64,000 bases of DNA from Roseateles_B sp041906185 (GTDB taxonomy: Bacteria; Pseudomonadota; Gammaproteobacteria; Burkholderiales; Burkholderiaceae_C). Each line of letters starts with the position of its first letter. The first letter of the stretch is position 1. A program made the position numbers and the translations under genes. Below are positions 46,373 through 54,165 of this stretch, in pieces. Under the pieces are notes generated by a model. The model was not told where the DNA came from, did not search any database, and saw only the letters and a list, made by a program, of their open reading frames with translations. The DNA lies in NCBI GenBank assembly GCA_041906185.1, contig JAYRJQ010000001.1, forward strand, positions 186,001 to 250,000, in the 5' to 3' direction.

Positions 46373-46597
46373 CTACGGCGCTGGCGGGTGTTCGTCGCCC
46401 GCCAGGTGCAGCGCGGCGCGCAAGTCGTCGAGCGCGGTGGCAGCGTCTTTCTGATTCAGGCTCGCGAAGATCAGCGCTGTCCAAATGCGCGTCGGCACTT
46501 GCACCTGGACGCCGAGCGAGCGCACCTTGGCGAGCGCGCCGATGACCGACGCATCGAGCATCACGCTGACGGTGTGATTGAGCTGCGCCGCGCTCAT
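46373..46597 (-). CDS. Small protein coupled to a HTH gene, ribbon-helix-helix-like
   Basis: 74 residues. HTVSVMLDASVIGALAKVRSLGVQVQVPTRIWTALIFASLN has the strand-helix-helix proportions of a ribbon-helix-helix protein, but no family is certain. Its start overlaps the stop of the upstream gene (ATGA). It may act with that gene in copy number, partition or mobilisation control. Confidence 0.55.
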   Translation of the reverse strand: MSAAQLNHTVSVMLDASVIGALAKVRSLGVQVQVPTRIWTALIFASLNQKDAATALDDLRAALHLAGDEHPPAP

Positions 46598-46989
46598 GGC
46601 GTCACCTTGGCACCGGCCTTGCCGCTGGCGCCGTTGCTGGCACCCGTCTCGCGAAGCGCACGGCGCACGCTCGATGCGCTTGCCGCAATGCCACTGGCAC
46701 GCAGCTGTTCGACGATCTGATCGATCTTGCAGCCGCGTTGCTGCGCAGCCTTGATTTGCGGTGCGAGCTTCGCCAGCGCGTCGCGCGGCGTCAGTGGTCG
46801 CACCATCCGTAGCGCCCGCAACGCTGACGCTGCGGCGTCTACCTGATGGTGCGTAAGGACGGCAGACCTTGCGCGGCTTGACTGGGCGCGAGGCGGCGAC
46901 TCGTTGTGATCGTTGATCGCCGTATGGCTGGCTTCTGGCTTTGGCGATGGCGCGAAGTCGGCGGCGACGTGATCGGCGTTGTTGAGCAT
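46594..46989 (-). CDS. Plasmid-type helix-turn-helix protein
   Basis: 131 residues with a disordered, polar N-terminal half and a C-terminal helical DNA-binding domain (LTPRDALAKLAPQIKAAQQRGCKIDQIVEQLRASGIAASASSVRRALRE), the form of small plasmid regulators. It is divergent from the mobC-relaxase operon with the 16-bp operator between them, which suggests it regulates both directions. Confidence 0.65.
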   Translation of the reverse strand: MLNNADHVAADFAPSPKPEASHTAINDHNESPPRAQSSRARSAVLTHHQVDAAASALRALRMVRPLTPRDALAKLAPQIKAAQQRGCKIDQIVEQLRASGIAASASSVRRALRETGASNGASGKAGAKVTP

Positions 46990-47044
46990 GGCTGTCTAGA
47001 CAGGTGTGCAGTGGAGACGACGCGTGAGTGTGCGGGGCCTAAGG

Positions 47045-47060
47045 TGTTGACACGTCAACA
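47045..47060. promoter_or_regulatory. Palindromic operator between divergent HTH and mob genes
   Basis: TGTTGACACGTCAACA is TGTTGAC-AC-GTCAACA, a perfect inverted repeat. Fifteen bases are identical, in the other orientation, to the operator before the rep-like gene. TTGACA could serve as a -35 element that the bound protein covers. Confidence 0.7.
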
Positions 47061-47209
47061 GCGATTGATCGGCACATTGACCACCGTGCCCCGAATGCCG
47101 AGAAAAGGCAACACAGCCAGCCTAATGCCGCTAACGCGGCATGTGCTGGCGAGGGGCTTGCAGCCCCTTCGATCCCCGCTCCGCTCTCAACCGCTTGGAC
47201 GACCTGACC

Positions 47210-47317
47210 ATGCAGAAGATCCGCAACGCAGAAAGCCGCTCCGTCGCTGTCTCCTTTCACTACCTGGGGCGCAACCTGTCAATGCTTGCGATGCACCAGC
47301 CCGAGAGGGCCGCGTGA
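47210..47317 (+). CDS. 35-residue ORF translationally coupled to mobC-like gene
   Basis: ATG 47210 opens a 35-codon frame (MQKIRNAESRSVAVSFHYLG...) whose TGA at 47315-47317 overlaps the GTG start of the mobC-like gene (GTGA). The overlap and position at the front of the operon suggest a leader or small protein; no homology is claimed. Confidence 0.4.
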   Translation: MQKIRNAESRSVAVSFHYLGRNLSMLAMHQPERAA

Positions 47318-47706
47318 GTCGTCCCGCGCGCGCCCATGCAACCGAGCGTCTGTCTGTGACGCTCGGCGCGCGTCTGCCCGCCACGGTCGCCGCACTGTGG
47401 CGCGCCGAGGCGGCAGCCGCTGGCCTGTGCATCAGCGACTGGTTACGCCAGGCAATCGACCCGGGCCGGGTGAGGGTCACCGGCATGAGGACGCCGGGCC
47501 AGCGCGTCGCTCGCCGCCAGGCCGATCCCAAGCTAGTCGAAGCAGTCGGTCGCTACGGCAGCAATTTGAATCAGCTCGCACACCTCGCGAACATCGGCGC
47601 GCTAGCCAATCGGCCTGTCGAGGTGCTGCGCACTCTGGTCCTCATCGAGAAACAGCTTCGGACGCTGATCGATGCGCAAACCGGCCCGACGGACGAGGAG
47701 GCTTGA
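47314..47706 (+). CDS. MobC-like mobilisation accessory protein
   Basis: 130 residues. RLSVTLGARLPATVAALWRAEAAAAGLCISDWLRQAI fits a ribbon-helix-helix start, and GRYGSNLNQLAHLANIGALANRPVEVLRTLVLIEKQLRTL is the MobC-type C-terminal motif (NLNQ..HLAN). MobC proteins bind oriT and help the relaxase nick. GTG 47314 follows a GAGAGG ribosome site. The relaxase starts five bases after its stop. Confidence 0.8.
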   Translation: MSRPARAHATERLSVTLGARLPATVAALWRAEAAAAGLCISDWLRQAIDPGRVRVTGMRTPGQRVARRQADPKLVEAVGRYGSNLNQLAHLANIGALANRPVEVLRTLVLIEKQLRTLIDAQTGPTDEEA

Positions 47707-47711
47707 CGGAC

Positions 47712-49874
47712 ATGCATGCGAAGTGGGGTGAGCCTGGACAGCTGCCTGGCTGTGGCCAGCGGGCGGTCCAGTACCTGCTCGCGGAGCGTGACGCGAACGG
47801 GAAGGAGCGGGCGTCAGTCCGGGTGCTCCGCGGCGATCCGCTGTTGGTCGAACGGCTGATCGACAGCATCGATCGCAAATTCAAGTACGCCTCCGGCATG
47901 ACGAGCTGGCACATCAACGATGCGCCGACGGACGAACAGATCAGTCAATACATCGACGACCTCGAGCATGTGATCTTTCCTGGCCTCGAGCGCGATCAAT
48001 ACGCTTGGACAGTCGTGGAGCATCGTGATGCGGACGGTAGTGTCCACATTCACTATCTTGTCCCAATGGTCGACCTCAGAAGCGGTCGCCAATACAACCC
48101 TGCGCCGCCGGGCTGGGCTGCGATGGGCTATGACGATCTACGCGATGCCTGGAACGCGCGCGAGGGATGGGCGCGGCCTGACGACGGATCGCACTCGCGC
48201 CTCGTCCAACCCGGTCGCTATGCCTACGTGACCGCTGAGCAGCTGCGTGCTGGCATCGAGGTCGAGCCCGACGCAAACCCACGCGAATCAATCGGCGCAT
48301 GGGTGCTCGACCAGATCAGTCAGGGCAAGTTCACCTGCGATCGATCTGGCGTCACGGCGGCACTCAGTCAGCTCGGCGAGGTGACCCGCTCCGGCGCCGA
48401 GTACATGACGTTGAAGCTACCGGGCGAGCCCAAGGGGCTACGCCTAAAAGGGGATCTATTCAGTGAAGACTTCAGTCGCGAACGCCTTGAACGCCTTCAA
48501 GGAGCGGGAGCAGGCGGTCAAGGAGGCGGAAGCGGCCTTCCAGCGCCAGCTCGCCGGCCAGACCCAAGAGCTGCTGCGCGCTCACGCAGCCGACTCGAAG
48601 AAGCTCTCGCGCGACGCGCTCAAGCAAACCGCGAGAAGTTTGGCCGACCTGCAGGCCGTCGTCAGCGAACAGTGCCAGGCGACCTCCAAGCAGATTCGCC
48701 GACTCCTGCATTGGCCGGTGGTCACGACAGTGATCACGTGCCTGGCGCTTCTGCTGGCAAGCGGCCTGACCTCCTGGGTCATGTTGAAGAGCGCCCGGAT
48801 GGAAGTAACGAAAGCCGAGGCTCAGGCGCAGGAGACGCGTCGTCAGATCGCGGCGCTGGAGGCGCAGTTCTGCGCGAGCCCGGCAGGCCGAAGGTTCTGC
48901 CAGCCCAACCCCACCAAGTAGTCAGAAGGAAGGCATCAGATGAGCTACCCCACAGAAATCGAAGGCCTGCTCGCCGAGGCCGAAGCCGAAGCGACCGGGT
49001 CGAGCGGTACCCGCTCAAGCCCGCGCAGCGCGCAACGCGTGCTCGAGCTGCGACCCGTGCTGGCGCAGCTTTCCGAAGCCGACAGACCCTCAACCGTCTG
49101 CTGTCACTGCAGCGCCGCGCTCTCCATGCTGACGCCGGAGGGCAAGCCGCAAATCTATTGCTCGCGCATGCACGTCTTGGTGTGGGAGGCCAGCGGCGAG
49201 CAGACCCCCTTGATCGACTGCGACGGCTTGTATCTGTCGCAGGCCGAGGACTGACCGACCACCACAACACCATGGAGAAGACGATGACCGCCATGCAACG
49301 AACTCTTCCAGATCAATCATCCGCCGCCGCCGCGGCAGAGGCCGAGCTGCGGCAGCTGCTGCGCAGCCTGCCGCACGCGCAGTTGCTTGAGCTTCGTGAC
49401 GCCGCCGGCGCCGCTCCAACCGTTGCTGGAGCAAATGACCCACAAGCCGAAGTTCTCGAGCGCCTGCTGCGGCGCTTGGTGACCCTCATCGGCAGGATGC
49501 TCGGCCTGGAGCACGCTGGTGGCTTCACCGAAGCAGAAGGGCAGGTGGCTCGGGAAATCTCGCTGCGCCAGGCGGTTGTCCAGCATATCGACGACGAGAT
49601 CGCGCAGCGCGCTCAGCTTAAGCAGCAGCCGACGGAGGAGCCCGTCAAGGCAGCATCGTCTGAGGCGGGCGTGGCCATGTCAGCGGATGGATTTGCTGCT
49701 CGGCGCGGCGAACGACTGATAGCGGCCGCGAAACTCGCCGACCAGCAAGCAACGGCGCCCGTGGTGTACATGATCGTCAAGCAGCAGCATGACGCCAGGC
49801 GACCCGCGCCCGCTCCGACCGAGGTCGCCGCCGAGGAAGACCAGCAGTCGCGCCATCCGGCGCCGAGGGGCTGA
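47712..49874 (+). CDS. Relaxase (MobA/VirD2-like, MOBP type probable)
   Basis: From ATG 47712 the frame is open for 720 codons. The first 250 residues form the relaxase domain with HUH-type motif VVEHRDADGSVHIHYLVPMVDL and the downstream YNPAPPGW segment. The C-terminal part to about residue 300 (RSRLEEALARRAQANREKFGRP) is still relaxase-like; beyond that the translation becomes Arg/Ala-rich and overlaps two genes in another frame (48463-48921 and 48940-49254). From 49284 the same frame carries an apparently separate protein. The true end of the relaxase polypeptide is therefore uncertain. The arrangement recalls ColE1-like mob operons. Confidence 0.8.
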   Translation: MHAKWGEPGQLPGCGQRAVQYLLAERDANGKERASVRVLRGDPLLVERLIDSIDRKFKYASGMTSWHINDAPTDEQISQYIDDLEHVIFPGLERDQYAWTVVEHRDADGSVHIHYLVPMVDLRSGRQYNPAPPGWAAMGYDDLRDAWNAREGWARPDDGSHSRLVQPGRYAYVTAEQLRAGIEVEPDANPRESIGAWVLDQISQGKFTCDRSGVTAALSQLGEVTRSGAEYMTLKLPGEPKGLRLKGDLFSEDFSRERLERLQGAGAGGQGGGSGLPAPARRPDPRAAARSRSRLEEALARRAQANREKFGRPAGRRQRTVPGDLQADSPTPALAGGHDSDHVPGASAGKRPDLLGHVEERPDGSNESRGSGAGDASSDRGAGGAVLREPGRPKVLPAQPHQVVRRKASDELPHRNRRPARRGRSRSDRVERYPLKPAQRATRARAATRAGAAFRSRQTLNRLLSLQRRALHADAGGQAANLLLAHARLGVGGQRRADPLDRLRRLVSVAGRGLTDHHNTMEKTMTAMQRTLPDQSSAAAAAEAELRQLLRSLPHAQLLELRDAAGAAPTVAGANDPQAEVLERLLRRLVTLIGRMLGLEHAGGFTEAEGQVAREISLRQAVVQHIDDEIAQRAQLKQQPTEEPVKAASSEAGVAMSADGFAARRGERLIAAAKLADQQATAPVVYMIVKQQHDARRPAPAPTEVAAEEDQQSRHPAPRG
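48463..48921 (+). CDS. MobB/MbeB-like membrane protein nested in the relaxase gene
   Basis: 152 residues, in a +1 frame wholly inside the relaxase reading frame. Coiled-coil N-terminal part (NAFKEREQAVKEAEAAFQRQLAGQTQELLRAHAADSKKL), one membrane helix near residues 90-110 (VVTTVITCLALLLASGLTSWVML) and a second coiled coil. GTG 48463 follows AAAAGGGG. Its composition and position resemble MbeB/MobB, which stabilise the relaxosome at the membrane. Confidence 0.7.
   Translation: MKTSVANALNAFKEREQAVKEAEAAFQRQLAGQTQELLRAHAADSKKLSRDALKQTARSLADLQAVVSEQCQATSKQIRRLLHWPVVTTVITCLALLLASGLTSWVMLKSARMEVTKAEAQAQETRRQIAALEAQFCASPAGRRFCQPNPTK
48940..49254 (+). CDS. Hypothetical protein with Cys-x2-Cys motif, nested in the relaxase frame
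   Basis: 104 residues. A zinc-ribbon-like segment CCHCSAALSMLTPEGKPQIYCS includes four cysteines. Strong ribosome site AAGGAAGG lies before ATG 48940. The N-terminal half is Ala/Glu-rich. No family recognised. It is in the same frame as the MobB-like gene, 18 bases after it. Confidence 0.6.
   Translation: MSYPTEIEGLLAEAEAEATGSSGTRSSPRSAQRVLELRPVLAQLSEADRPSTVCCHCSAALSMLTPEGKPQIYCSRMHVLVWEASGEQTPLIDCDGLYLSQAED
49284..49874 (+). CDS. Hypothetical protein sharing the relaxase frame (internal start)
   Basis: 196 residues from ATG 49284, in the same frame and with the same stop as the relaxase reading frame. GGAGA lies five bases upstream. A Leu-rich helical part (AEAELRQLLRSLPHAQLLELRD, EVLERLLRRLVTLIGRML) is followed by a variable tail. 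Good codon character after a shadow-like stretch suggests an independent start, but a fusion to the relaxase cannot be excluded. Confidence 0.5.
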   Translation: MTAMQRTLPDQSSAAAAAEAELRQLLRSLPHAQLLELRDAAGAAPTVAGANDPQAEVLERLLRRLVTLIGRMLGLEHAGGFTEAEGQVAREISLRQAVVQHIDDEIAQRAQLKQQPTEEPVKAASSEAGVAMSADGFAARRGERLIAAAKLADQQATAPVVYMIVKQQHDARRPAPAPTEVAAEEDQQSRHPAPRG

Positions 49875-49875
49875 C

Positions 49876-50562
49876 GTGCAGAGCGCGCAACGGCCCGCCG
49901 CTGGGCAAATCGACACTTGGATCTTGTGGACGGAGCTGAGATCTGGGGTGAATTCCTGGGAGTCGCCGTGTCGGCACCGCTTCCTGATCTTGCTCGCTGC
50001 CCTCGAGCAGCGCGCTGAATGCCTCCGCGTGTTGAAGCGCTCGGAGAAGAAGCTGAGCGACGCCAGAGCCGTGGTTCAGACATTCGCGCTGTGGCGCCGG
50101 CTTTGGGCGCCAGCTGGCTATCGACAGGCATGTGAGCGACTGCTCGCAGCTGAGCAGGCGCATGCCCAGGTCAAGCGCTCCATCGCTGGCATTGATGTCC
50201 TGCCGAGAGATCTCGTCGGCATCGCTCAGCAGGAGATTGATCGGTTGCGACCACTGGTGGCGCAGGAGGACGCAGACGCCAAGGCTGTCAGACAGAAGCA
50301 GTTGGCCGACGAAGCCGCAGCTCTTGCTGCCGCGACCGCCGCCGCAGCAGCGGCCACAGCTGCGTCAGCCAAGACACGAGAGCTGGAGCTGCTCCCTCTT
50401 GATGCAGCCGACGGCGGTGCTGACGCGGGTGCATCGAGCAGCGGCAATGAAGGCGGTGCCGGCGCGCCAGCGGCTGGCCCTTCTTTCACCTTCGACCCGC
50501 TCTCGCTCTCGCTGAGCGATGACGACGAGCCAGAACAGCATTCCTTTGAGGCGCCGCGATGA
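49876..50562 (+). CDS. Coiled-coil hypothetical protein upstream of DotA/TraY homologue
   Basis: 228 residues starting GTG one base after the preceding stop. The central and later parts are helical and Ala/Gln-rich (EQAHAQVKRSIAGIDVL, ADEAAALAAATAAAAAATAASA), ending in an acidic tail. No family recognised. Its stop overlaps the ATG of the DotA/TraY gene (ATGA), which implies joint function with that membrane protein. Confidence 0.6.
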   Translation: MQSAQRPAAGQIDTWILWTELRSGVNSWESPCRHRFLILLAALEQRAECLRVLKRSEKKLSDARAVVQTFALWRRLWAPAGYRQACERLLAAEQAHAQVKRSIAGIDVLPRDLVGIAQQEIDRLRPLVAQEDADAKAVRQKQLADEAAALAAATAAAAAATAASAKTRELELLPLDAADGGADAGASSSGNEGGAGAPAAGPSFTFDPLSLSLSDDDEPEQHSFEAPR

Positions 50563-53090
50563 AGCTCCAACCCAAGCACCATGTGACCGCCGCAGCTGCC
50601 GGTACCGCCATGGCCCTCCTGTTCGCCGGCCCCGGCACGCTTCGCGTACTCCGCCAGGCGGCCGAGCCCATCGAACGGCTGACTTCGATGCCGTTGCCGC
50701 TCGTCATCATGGCCGGCTGCCTGGGCATCGGGCTCCTAGCCCTGCAGGCGTTTCTGATGACCTGGCTGTTTTCACTGGCGCGCCGTGCCCACGCACGCAT
50801 CCCCGCGCGCTCGGCGCGCCGGTTCTGGCTGCTGGTGTGCGCTGTCGGCTTCCTGGCCATGCTGCTCGGCGCTGGCGCCGCGCATGCTGCTGAAGGCCCG
50901 ATTACCCCGGACCAACTGATAGGCGCCGCGAACAACGGCGGCAACGATGCCTCGATGAAGGCCTTCGTTGCGGTACTTGGGGACTTCGCGCAGCATCCGC
51001 TGACCACGCTCGGCGGCTCCAGTACGGTCCTGGGCTCCATGTTCGTGATTTTCAATGGCGCCATCTTCTGCATCTCGGTGCTGTGGGGCTCCTACGGCAT
51101 TGGTCGCGGCATTCTGACGTCCGCACAAGAGGGCCAGGTGCTGGGCCAGCGCATGAGCGCCGTGTGGATGCCGATTCGCATGGTCACTGGCTTGGTTGGA
51201 TCAGTGCCGATCTTTGGCGGCTACAACGGCTTCCAGGTCCTCGTGGTGCTGGCTGCGACGCTGGGCATCGGCATGGCCAACTTGATGTGGTCAGGCGCAA
51301 TCTCTTCGATCAGCAAGTTCCAGGGCCTTCTTACGCCACCTATCGGTCAGGTGTTCACGGCATCCCGATTTGACGAACCCGCGAAAGCCCTGTTCCGGGT
51401 TCAAGTCTGCCGGTTGGCCAAGGCGGCAGAGGAGCAACGCAGCGATGTGGTGTCGCCTGCCAGCGCTATCCAGCCGATCGCCTCGACGGCGCCCGGAAGC
51501 CTTGGATCTATTGGCTTTGGAACTGTTCTCCAGCCTGACCTGTGCGGCCGCGTTCAACTGGTGCTGAGCGGCTCGAGGTCTTCAAGCTCTGCGCTGTCCT
51601 TCCGAGTCGCATCGGTCAACTACGAGGGCATTACCAGCGCCAGCAGCAAGGCCCACGCCGACGCCTTCAAGGCGCTGGATGCCCAAGTCGTCGTCCTGGC
51701 GCGAGAGTGGCTTGAGGCGCGGAGCGCTTGGCAGGCCGGCAGCCTCGCCAGCCCGCCGGCGGTGCCGCTGGACAAGCTCTCCGCTGCTGCCGTAGCGGCA
51801 GCCGATGGTGTGCGCACGGCCGTCCAGTCAGCTGCACAGGACACTGGAGCCCAGGTCCTCGCCGCCGACGCTCAGGCCGCTATGCGGCGCAACGGCTGGT
51901 CTGCGGCAGGGGCTTGGTACAGCACGTTTGCAGAAGCGAGCGCAGCGCTGCGCGAAGCCGGCAACGCAGTCACGTTCGACATTCAGCTTCCATCAACCAT
52001 GCTGCCATCGGGCTTCACGGCGGAGAGCCTTGTCGCGTTGGACAAGGCTTTTGCGGCCGGCGAAAAGGCCAGCCCGGTCCAGGCGTCGCAGGGGGGCGAA
52101 GGTGACAAGGGGTGGCGTGCCGTCAAACTCAAGCTCTGCCAATACCTCCACGTAGACACGCCGACAGGCAACTGCAGCTTGGGGCAGAGCCTGGTCAGCG
52201 CGGTGGTGGGCCAGGCCGGCGACTCCACCGGCGTGATCGACCCCGTCATCAGCTTCAAGAACATGGGCGACTGGATGATGGCGGCAGGGGAGGGGCTCGG
52301 CGTCGCTGTCGCATACCTGAAAGGCGCCGAAAACACGATCTACGGCCGAGCTGCGGAGGCCGCGGCGGACCTGATGCCGCCGGTTGGCGTTGTCGGTGCA
52401 TCTGTGGCTACAGCCAAGGGAGCCCTGGGCATGGCGCTTGAGACGCTCCCCGGCGTGGCGTTCGCGATGGTGTGCCTCGGCACCATCATGGCCGTGTACC
52501 TGCCGATGCTCCCAGCGCTGACATGGTTGGGCGCACTGGTGCAGTACTTCGTCGTCGTCATCGAAGGCCTGGTGGCAGCGGGCATCGCGGCCTTGGCCCA
52601 TATGGAAGCCGAAGGCGAGGGGATGGGCCAGCGCACCGAGCGGTTCTACATTTTCCTGCTTATCGCTCTGGCGCGGCCGGCGCTGATGCTTCTCGGCTTC
52701 TTCATGGCCGCTGCGCTCAGCACAGTACTGGGTACGTTCTTCGCCAAGACCCTGTTCTTGCCCGCAATGGCCAATGCACAAGGCAACTCGATCACTGGCC
52801 TGGTATCGGTGATCGGCTATGTGCTGGTGTTCATGCTGGGCCTTTGGACGCTCGTGTCAGGACTCTTTGCAATGACTCATCTGCTGCCTGACCAGGTGCT
52901 CGGCTACATGGGCGCAGGCCATACGAGCGAGTTGGGCAAGTCGACCGAGAGCGGTGCGCGAAGTGTCTTCATCACTTCGGTGCAGCGTGCGGGGCAACGC
53001 CTCGGCTTGGGGCTTGGCGGCGGTGATCGAGGCAAGGGGCGGGCAGGCAAGGGTGGTCGGCCTGGTGCAGGCAAGGACTCGCAGGAATGA
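50559..53090 (+). CDS. DotA/TraY family type IVB secretion membrane protein
   Basis: 843 residues with about eight membrane segments: two before residue 112, a cluster at residues 150-250, and a second block near residues 630-780 (YLPMLPALTWLGALVQYFVVVIEGLVAAGIAAL; ERFYIFLLIALARPALMLLGFFMAAALS; VLVFMLGLWTLVSGLFAMTHLLPDQVLGYMG). A large periplasmic region lies between them. This pattern is that of DotA of the Legionella Dot/Icm system and TraY of I-type plasmids. No other type IVB genes are on the element, so a role in exploiting a helper's system is inferred. Confidence 0.8.
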   Translation: MKLQPKHHVTAAAAGTAMALLFAGPGTLRVLRQAAEPIERLTSMPLPLVIMAGCLGIGLLALQAFLMTWLFSLARRAHARIPARSARRFWLLVCAVGFLAMLLGAGAAHAAEGPITPDQLIGAANNGGNDASMKAFVAVLGDFAQHPLTTLGGSSTVLGSMFVIFNGAIFCISVLWGSYGIGRGILTSAQEGQVLGQRMSAVWMPIRMVTGLVGSVPIFGGYNGFQVLVVLAATLGIGMANLMWSGAISSISKFQGLLTPPIGQVFTASRFDEPAKALFRVQVCRLAKAAEEQRSDVVSPASAIQPIASTAPGSLGSIGFGTVLQPDLCGRVQLVLSGSRSSSSALSFRVASVNYEGITSASSKAHADAFKALDAQVVVLAREWLEARSAWQAGSLASPPAVPLDKLSAAAVAAADGVRTAVQSAAQDTGAQVLAADAQAAMRRNGWSAAGAWYSTFAEASAALREAGNAVTFDIQLPSTMLPSGFTAESLVALDKAFAAGEKASPVQASQGGEGDKGWRAVKLKLCQYLHVDTPTGNCSLGQSLVSAVVGQAGDSTGVIDPVISFKNMGDWMMAAGEGLGVAVAYLKGAENTIYGRAAEAAADLMPPVGVVGASVATAKGALGMALETLPGVAFAMVCLGTIMAVYLPMLPALTWLGALVQYFVVVIEGLVAAGIAALAHMEAEGEGMGQRTERFYIFLLIALARPALMLLGFFMAAALSTVLGTFFAKTLFLPAMANAQGNSITGLVSVIGYVLVFMLGLWTLVSGLFAMTHLLPDQVLGYMGAGHTSELGKSTESGARSVFITSVQRAGQRLGLGLGGGDRGKGRAGKGGRPGAGKDSQE

Positions 53091-53104
53091 GGGCACTCGA
53101 GGCC

Positions 53105-53125
53105 TGCCCGGCCAAAGGCCGGGCA
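53105..53125 (+). terminator. Hairpin after the DotA/TraY gene
   Basis: TGCCCGGCC-AAA-GGCCGGGCA is a perfect 9-bp stem 15 bases after the stop. No T-run follows, so it may be a weak terminator or mRNA-stabilising structure. Confidence 0.55.
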
Positions 53126-53680
53126 CCGGACGCCCTTGCGAGCGCGCCCCTCCGGGCTTGGTCCTTCGGACACCTGGCCTGTGTCCATGTCTCTCCAGGC
53201 CGCCTTGCCCGCTCCTGGGGCCGCCCTGCGGGCCTCCCCGCCGCTGAGGCGTCCCCCGCAGAGGCCGCCACCCTTGGCGGCCTCTGCCGATCTCAGCGCT
53301 ACGCGCGAAATAGCGCCGCTCGACAAGGTCGAGACGGCTTGGCTTGCTGATCCCGATCCGCTGCACCGGCGCAGTCTTCCTCTCGCCGTCGCTTCTCGTG
53401 GGACCGTACCCGTCCGAACGCTGGCAGCAAGGGGGTATCCATAACAGTCCTCGCCGGCTGCGCCGCCTGCGGCTGTTACAGAACCTCCGCCCTTGCTGCC
53501 AGCGTTCGGCCGTGTCCCTATGGCCCCACGCGACGACGAGAGGAAGACGGCACCTAACCACAAAGCAGCAGACCGGGACCAGCAAGCGAAACCCCCGAAC
53601 GCTCTGACTCAAGGATCCGGCCCCACCTGGAACTCATCAACACAACAGCGGCAAACGGCCGCGGAAAGGCAGAGGAAACG
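53126..53680. repeat. Hairpin-rich non-coding stretch with large imperfect inverted repeat
   Basis: No gene is accepted. GCAGAGGCCGCC/GGCGGCCTCTGC (53258-53287), CTCGAC-AAG-GTCGAG near 53320 and a long inverted repeat follow. CCGAACGCTGGCAGCAAGGG (53414-53433) pairs with 53490-53509, and GTCTTCCTCTCG (53374-53385) with 53537-53548. The similarity continues outwards to about 53342 and 53590. It could specify a structured RNA or be the remains of a repeat element. Confidence 0.6.
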
Positions 53681-53935
53681 ATGAACACCATGACCGAGGT
53701 TGACGCAATGGAGCAGCGAGCACTGGCGCAGTGCTGCAGTGAGCTCAGCTCTCTGAAGACGACGCATCCCAATTGGTACGCCGAGCTGGATGACGTCGAT
53801 CCTGACATTTGCCCGCGAAGCGACCTGGTCGAGCTGATGAACACAGCTCCAACACCGGCGGCGCGCGGCTACCTGCTGGGCAAGTTCACGATGCGGATCG
53901 CCGTCTCGACGATCACCGGTCGGCCCTTTGTCTGA
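53681..53935 (+). CDS. Small hypothetical protein, 84 aa
   Basis: A soluble acidic protein (SSLKTTHPNWYAELDDVDPDICPRSDLVELMN and GKFTMRIAVSTITGRPFV). A GAGGAAACG ribosome site precedes ATG 53681. No family recognised. It begins a run of three small genes before the exported repeat protein. Confidence 0.55.
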   Translation: MNTMTEVDAMEQRALAQCCSELSSLKTTHPNWYAELDDVDPDICPRSDLVELMNTAPTPAARGYLLGKFTMRIAVSTITGRPFV

Positions 53936-53946
53936 AGGAGACCCAC

Positions 53947-54165
53947 ATGGCATTTCTTGGAACCAATCCCCGTCCGTTCAGGGACAACTCACTTGCTGGC
54001 CTCCAGGCCGCAGGCGCGTCCGGCTTGCTGATGCTCGCCGTCTGGTTGCAGATCGCTCTGTGCCTGTTGGCGCTACAGCTGGCCTGGCGCTGCCTGCGCT
54101 GGGCCGCCAGAAGCGTTGGAGGAAAGAGCTTCCCGACCGGGAGCTCGAGGAGATCCATGCGATGA
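53947..54165 (+). CDS. Small hypothetical membrane protein, 72 aa
   Basis: One or two membrane segments (GASGLLMLAVWLQIALCLLALQLAWRCLRWAA) and a basic tail. AGGAG lies shortly before ATG 53947. Its stop overlaps the next start (ATGA). It could anchor a partner at the inner membrane; function unknown. Confidence 0.5.
   Translation: MAFLGTNPRPFRDNSLAGLQAAGASGLLMLAVWLQIALCLLALQLAWRCLRWAARSVGGKSFPTGSSRRSMR

Noticed and set aside
53344..53607. 87-codon frame in the hairpin-rich block
   Set aside because: Overlaps the large inverted repeat with equal-length frames on both strands; no domain or credible start.
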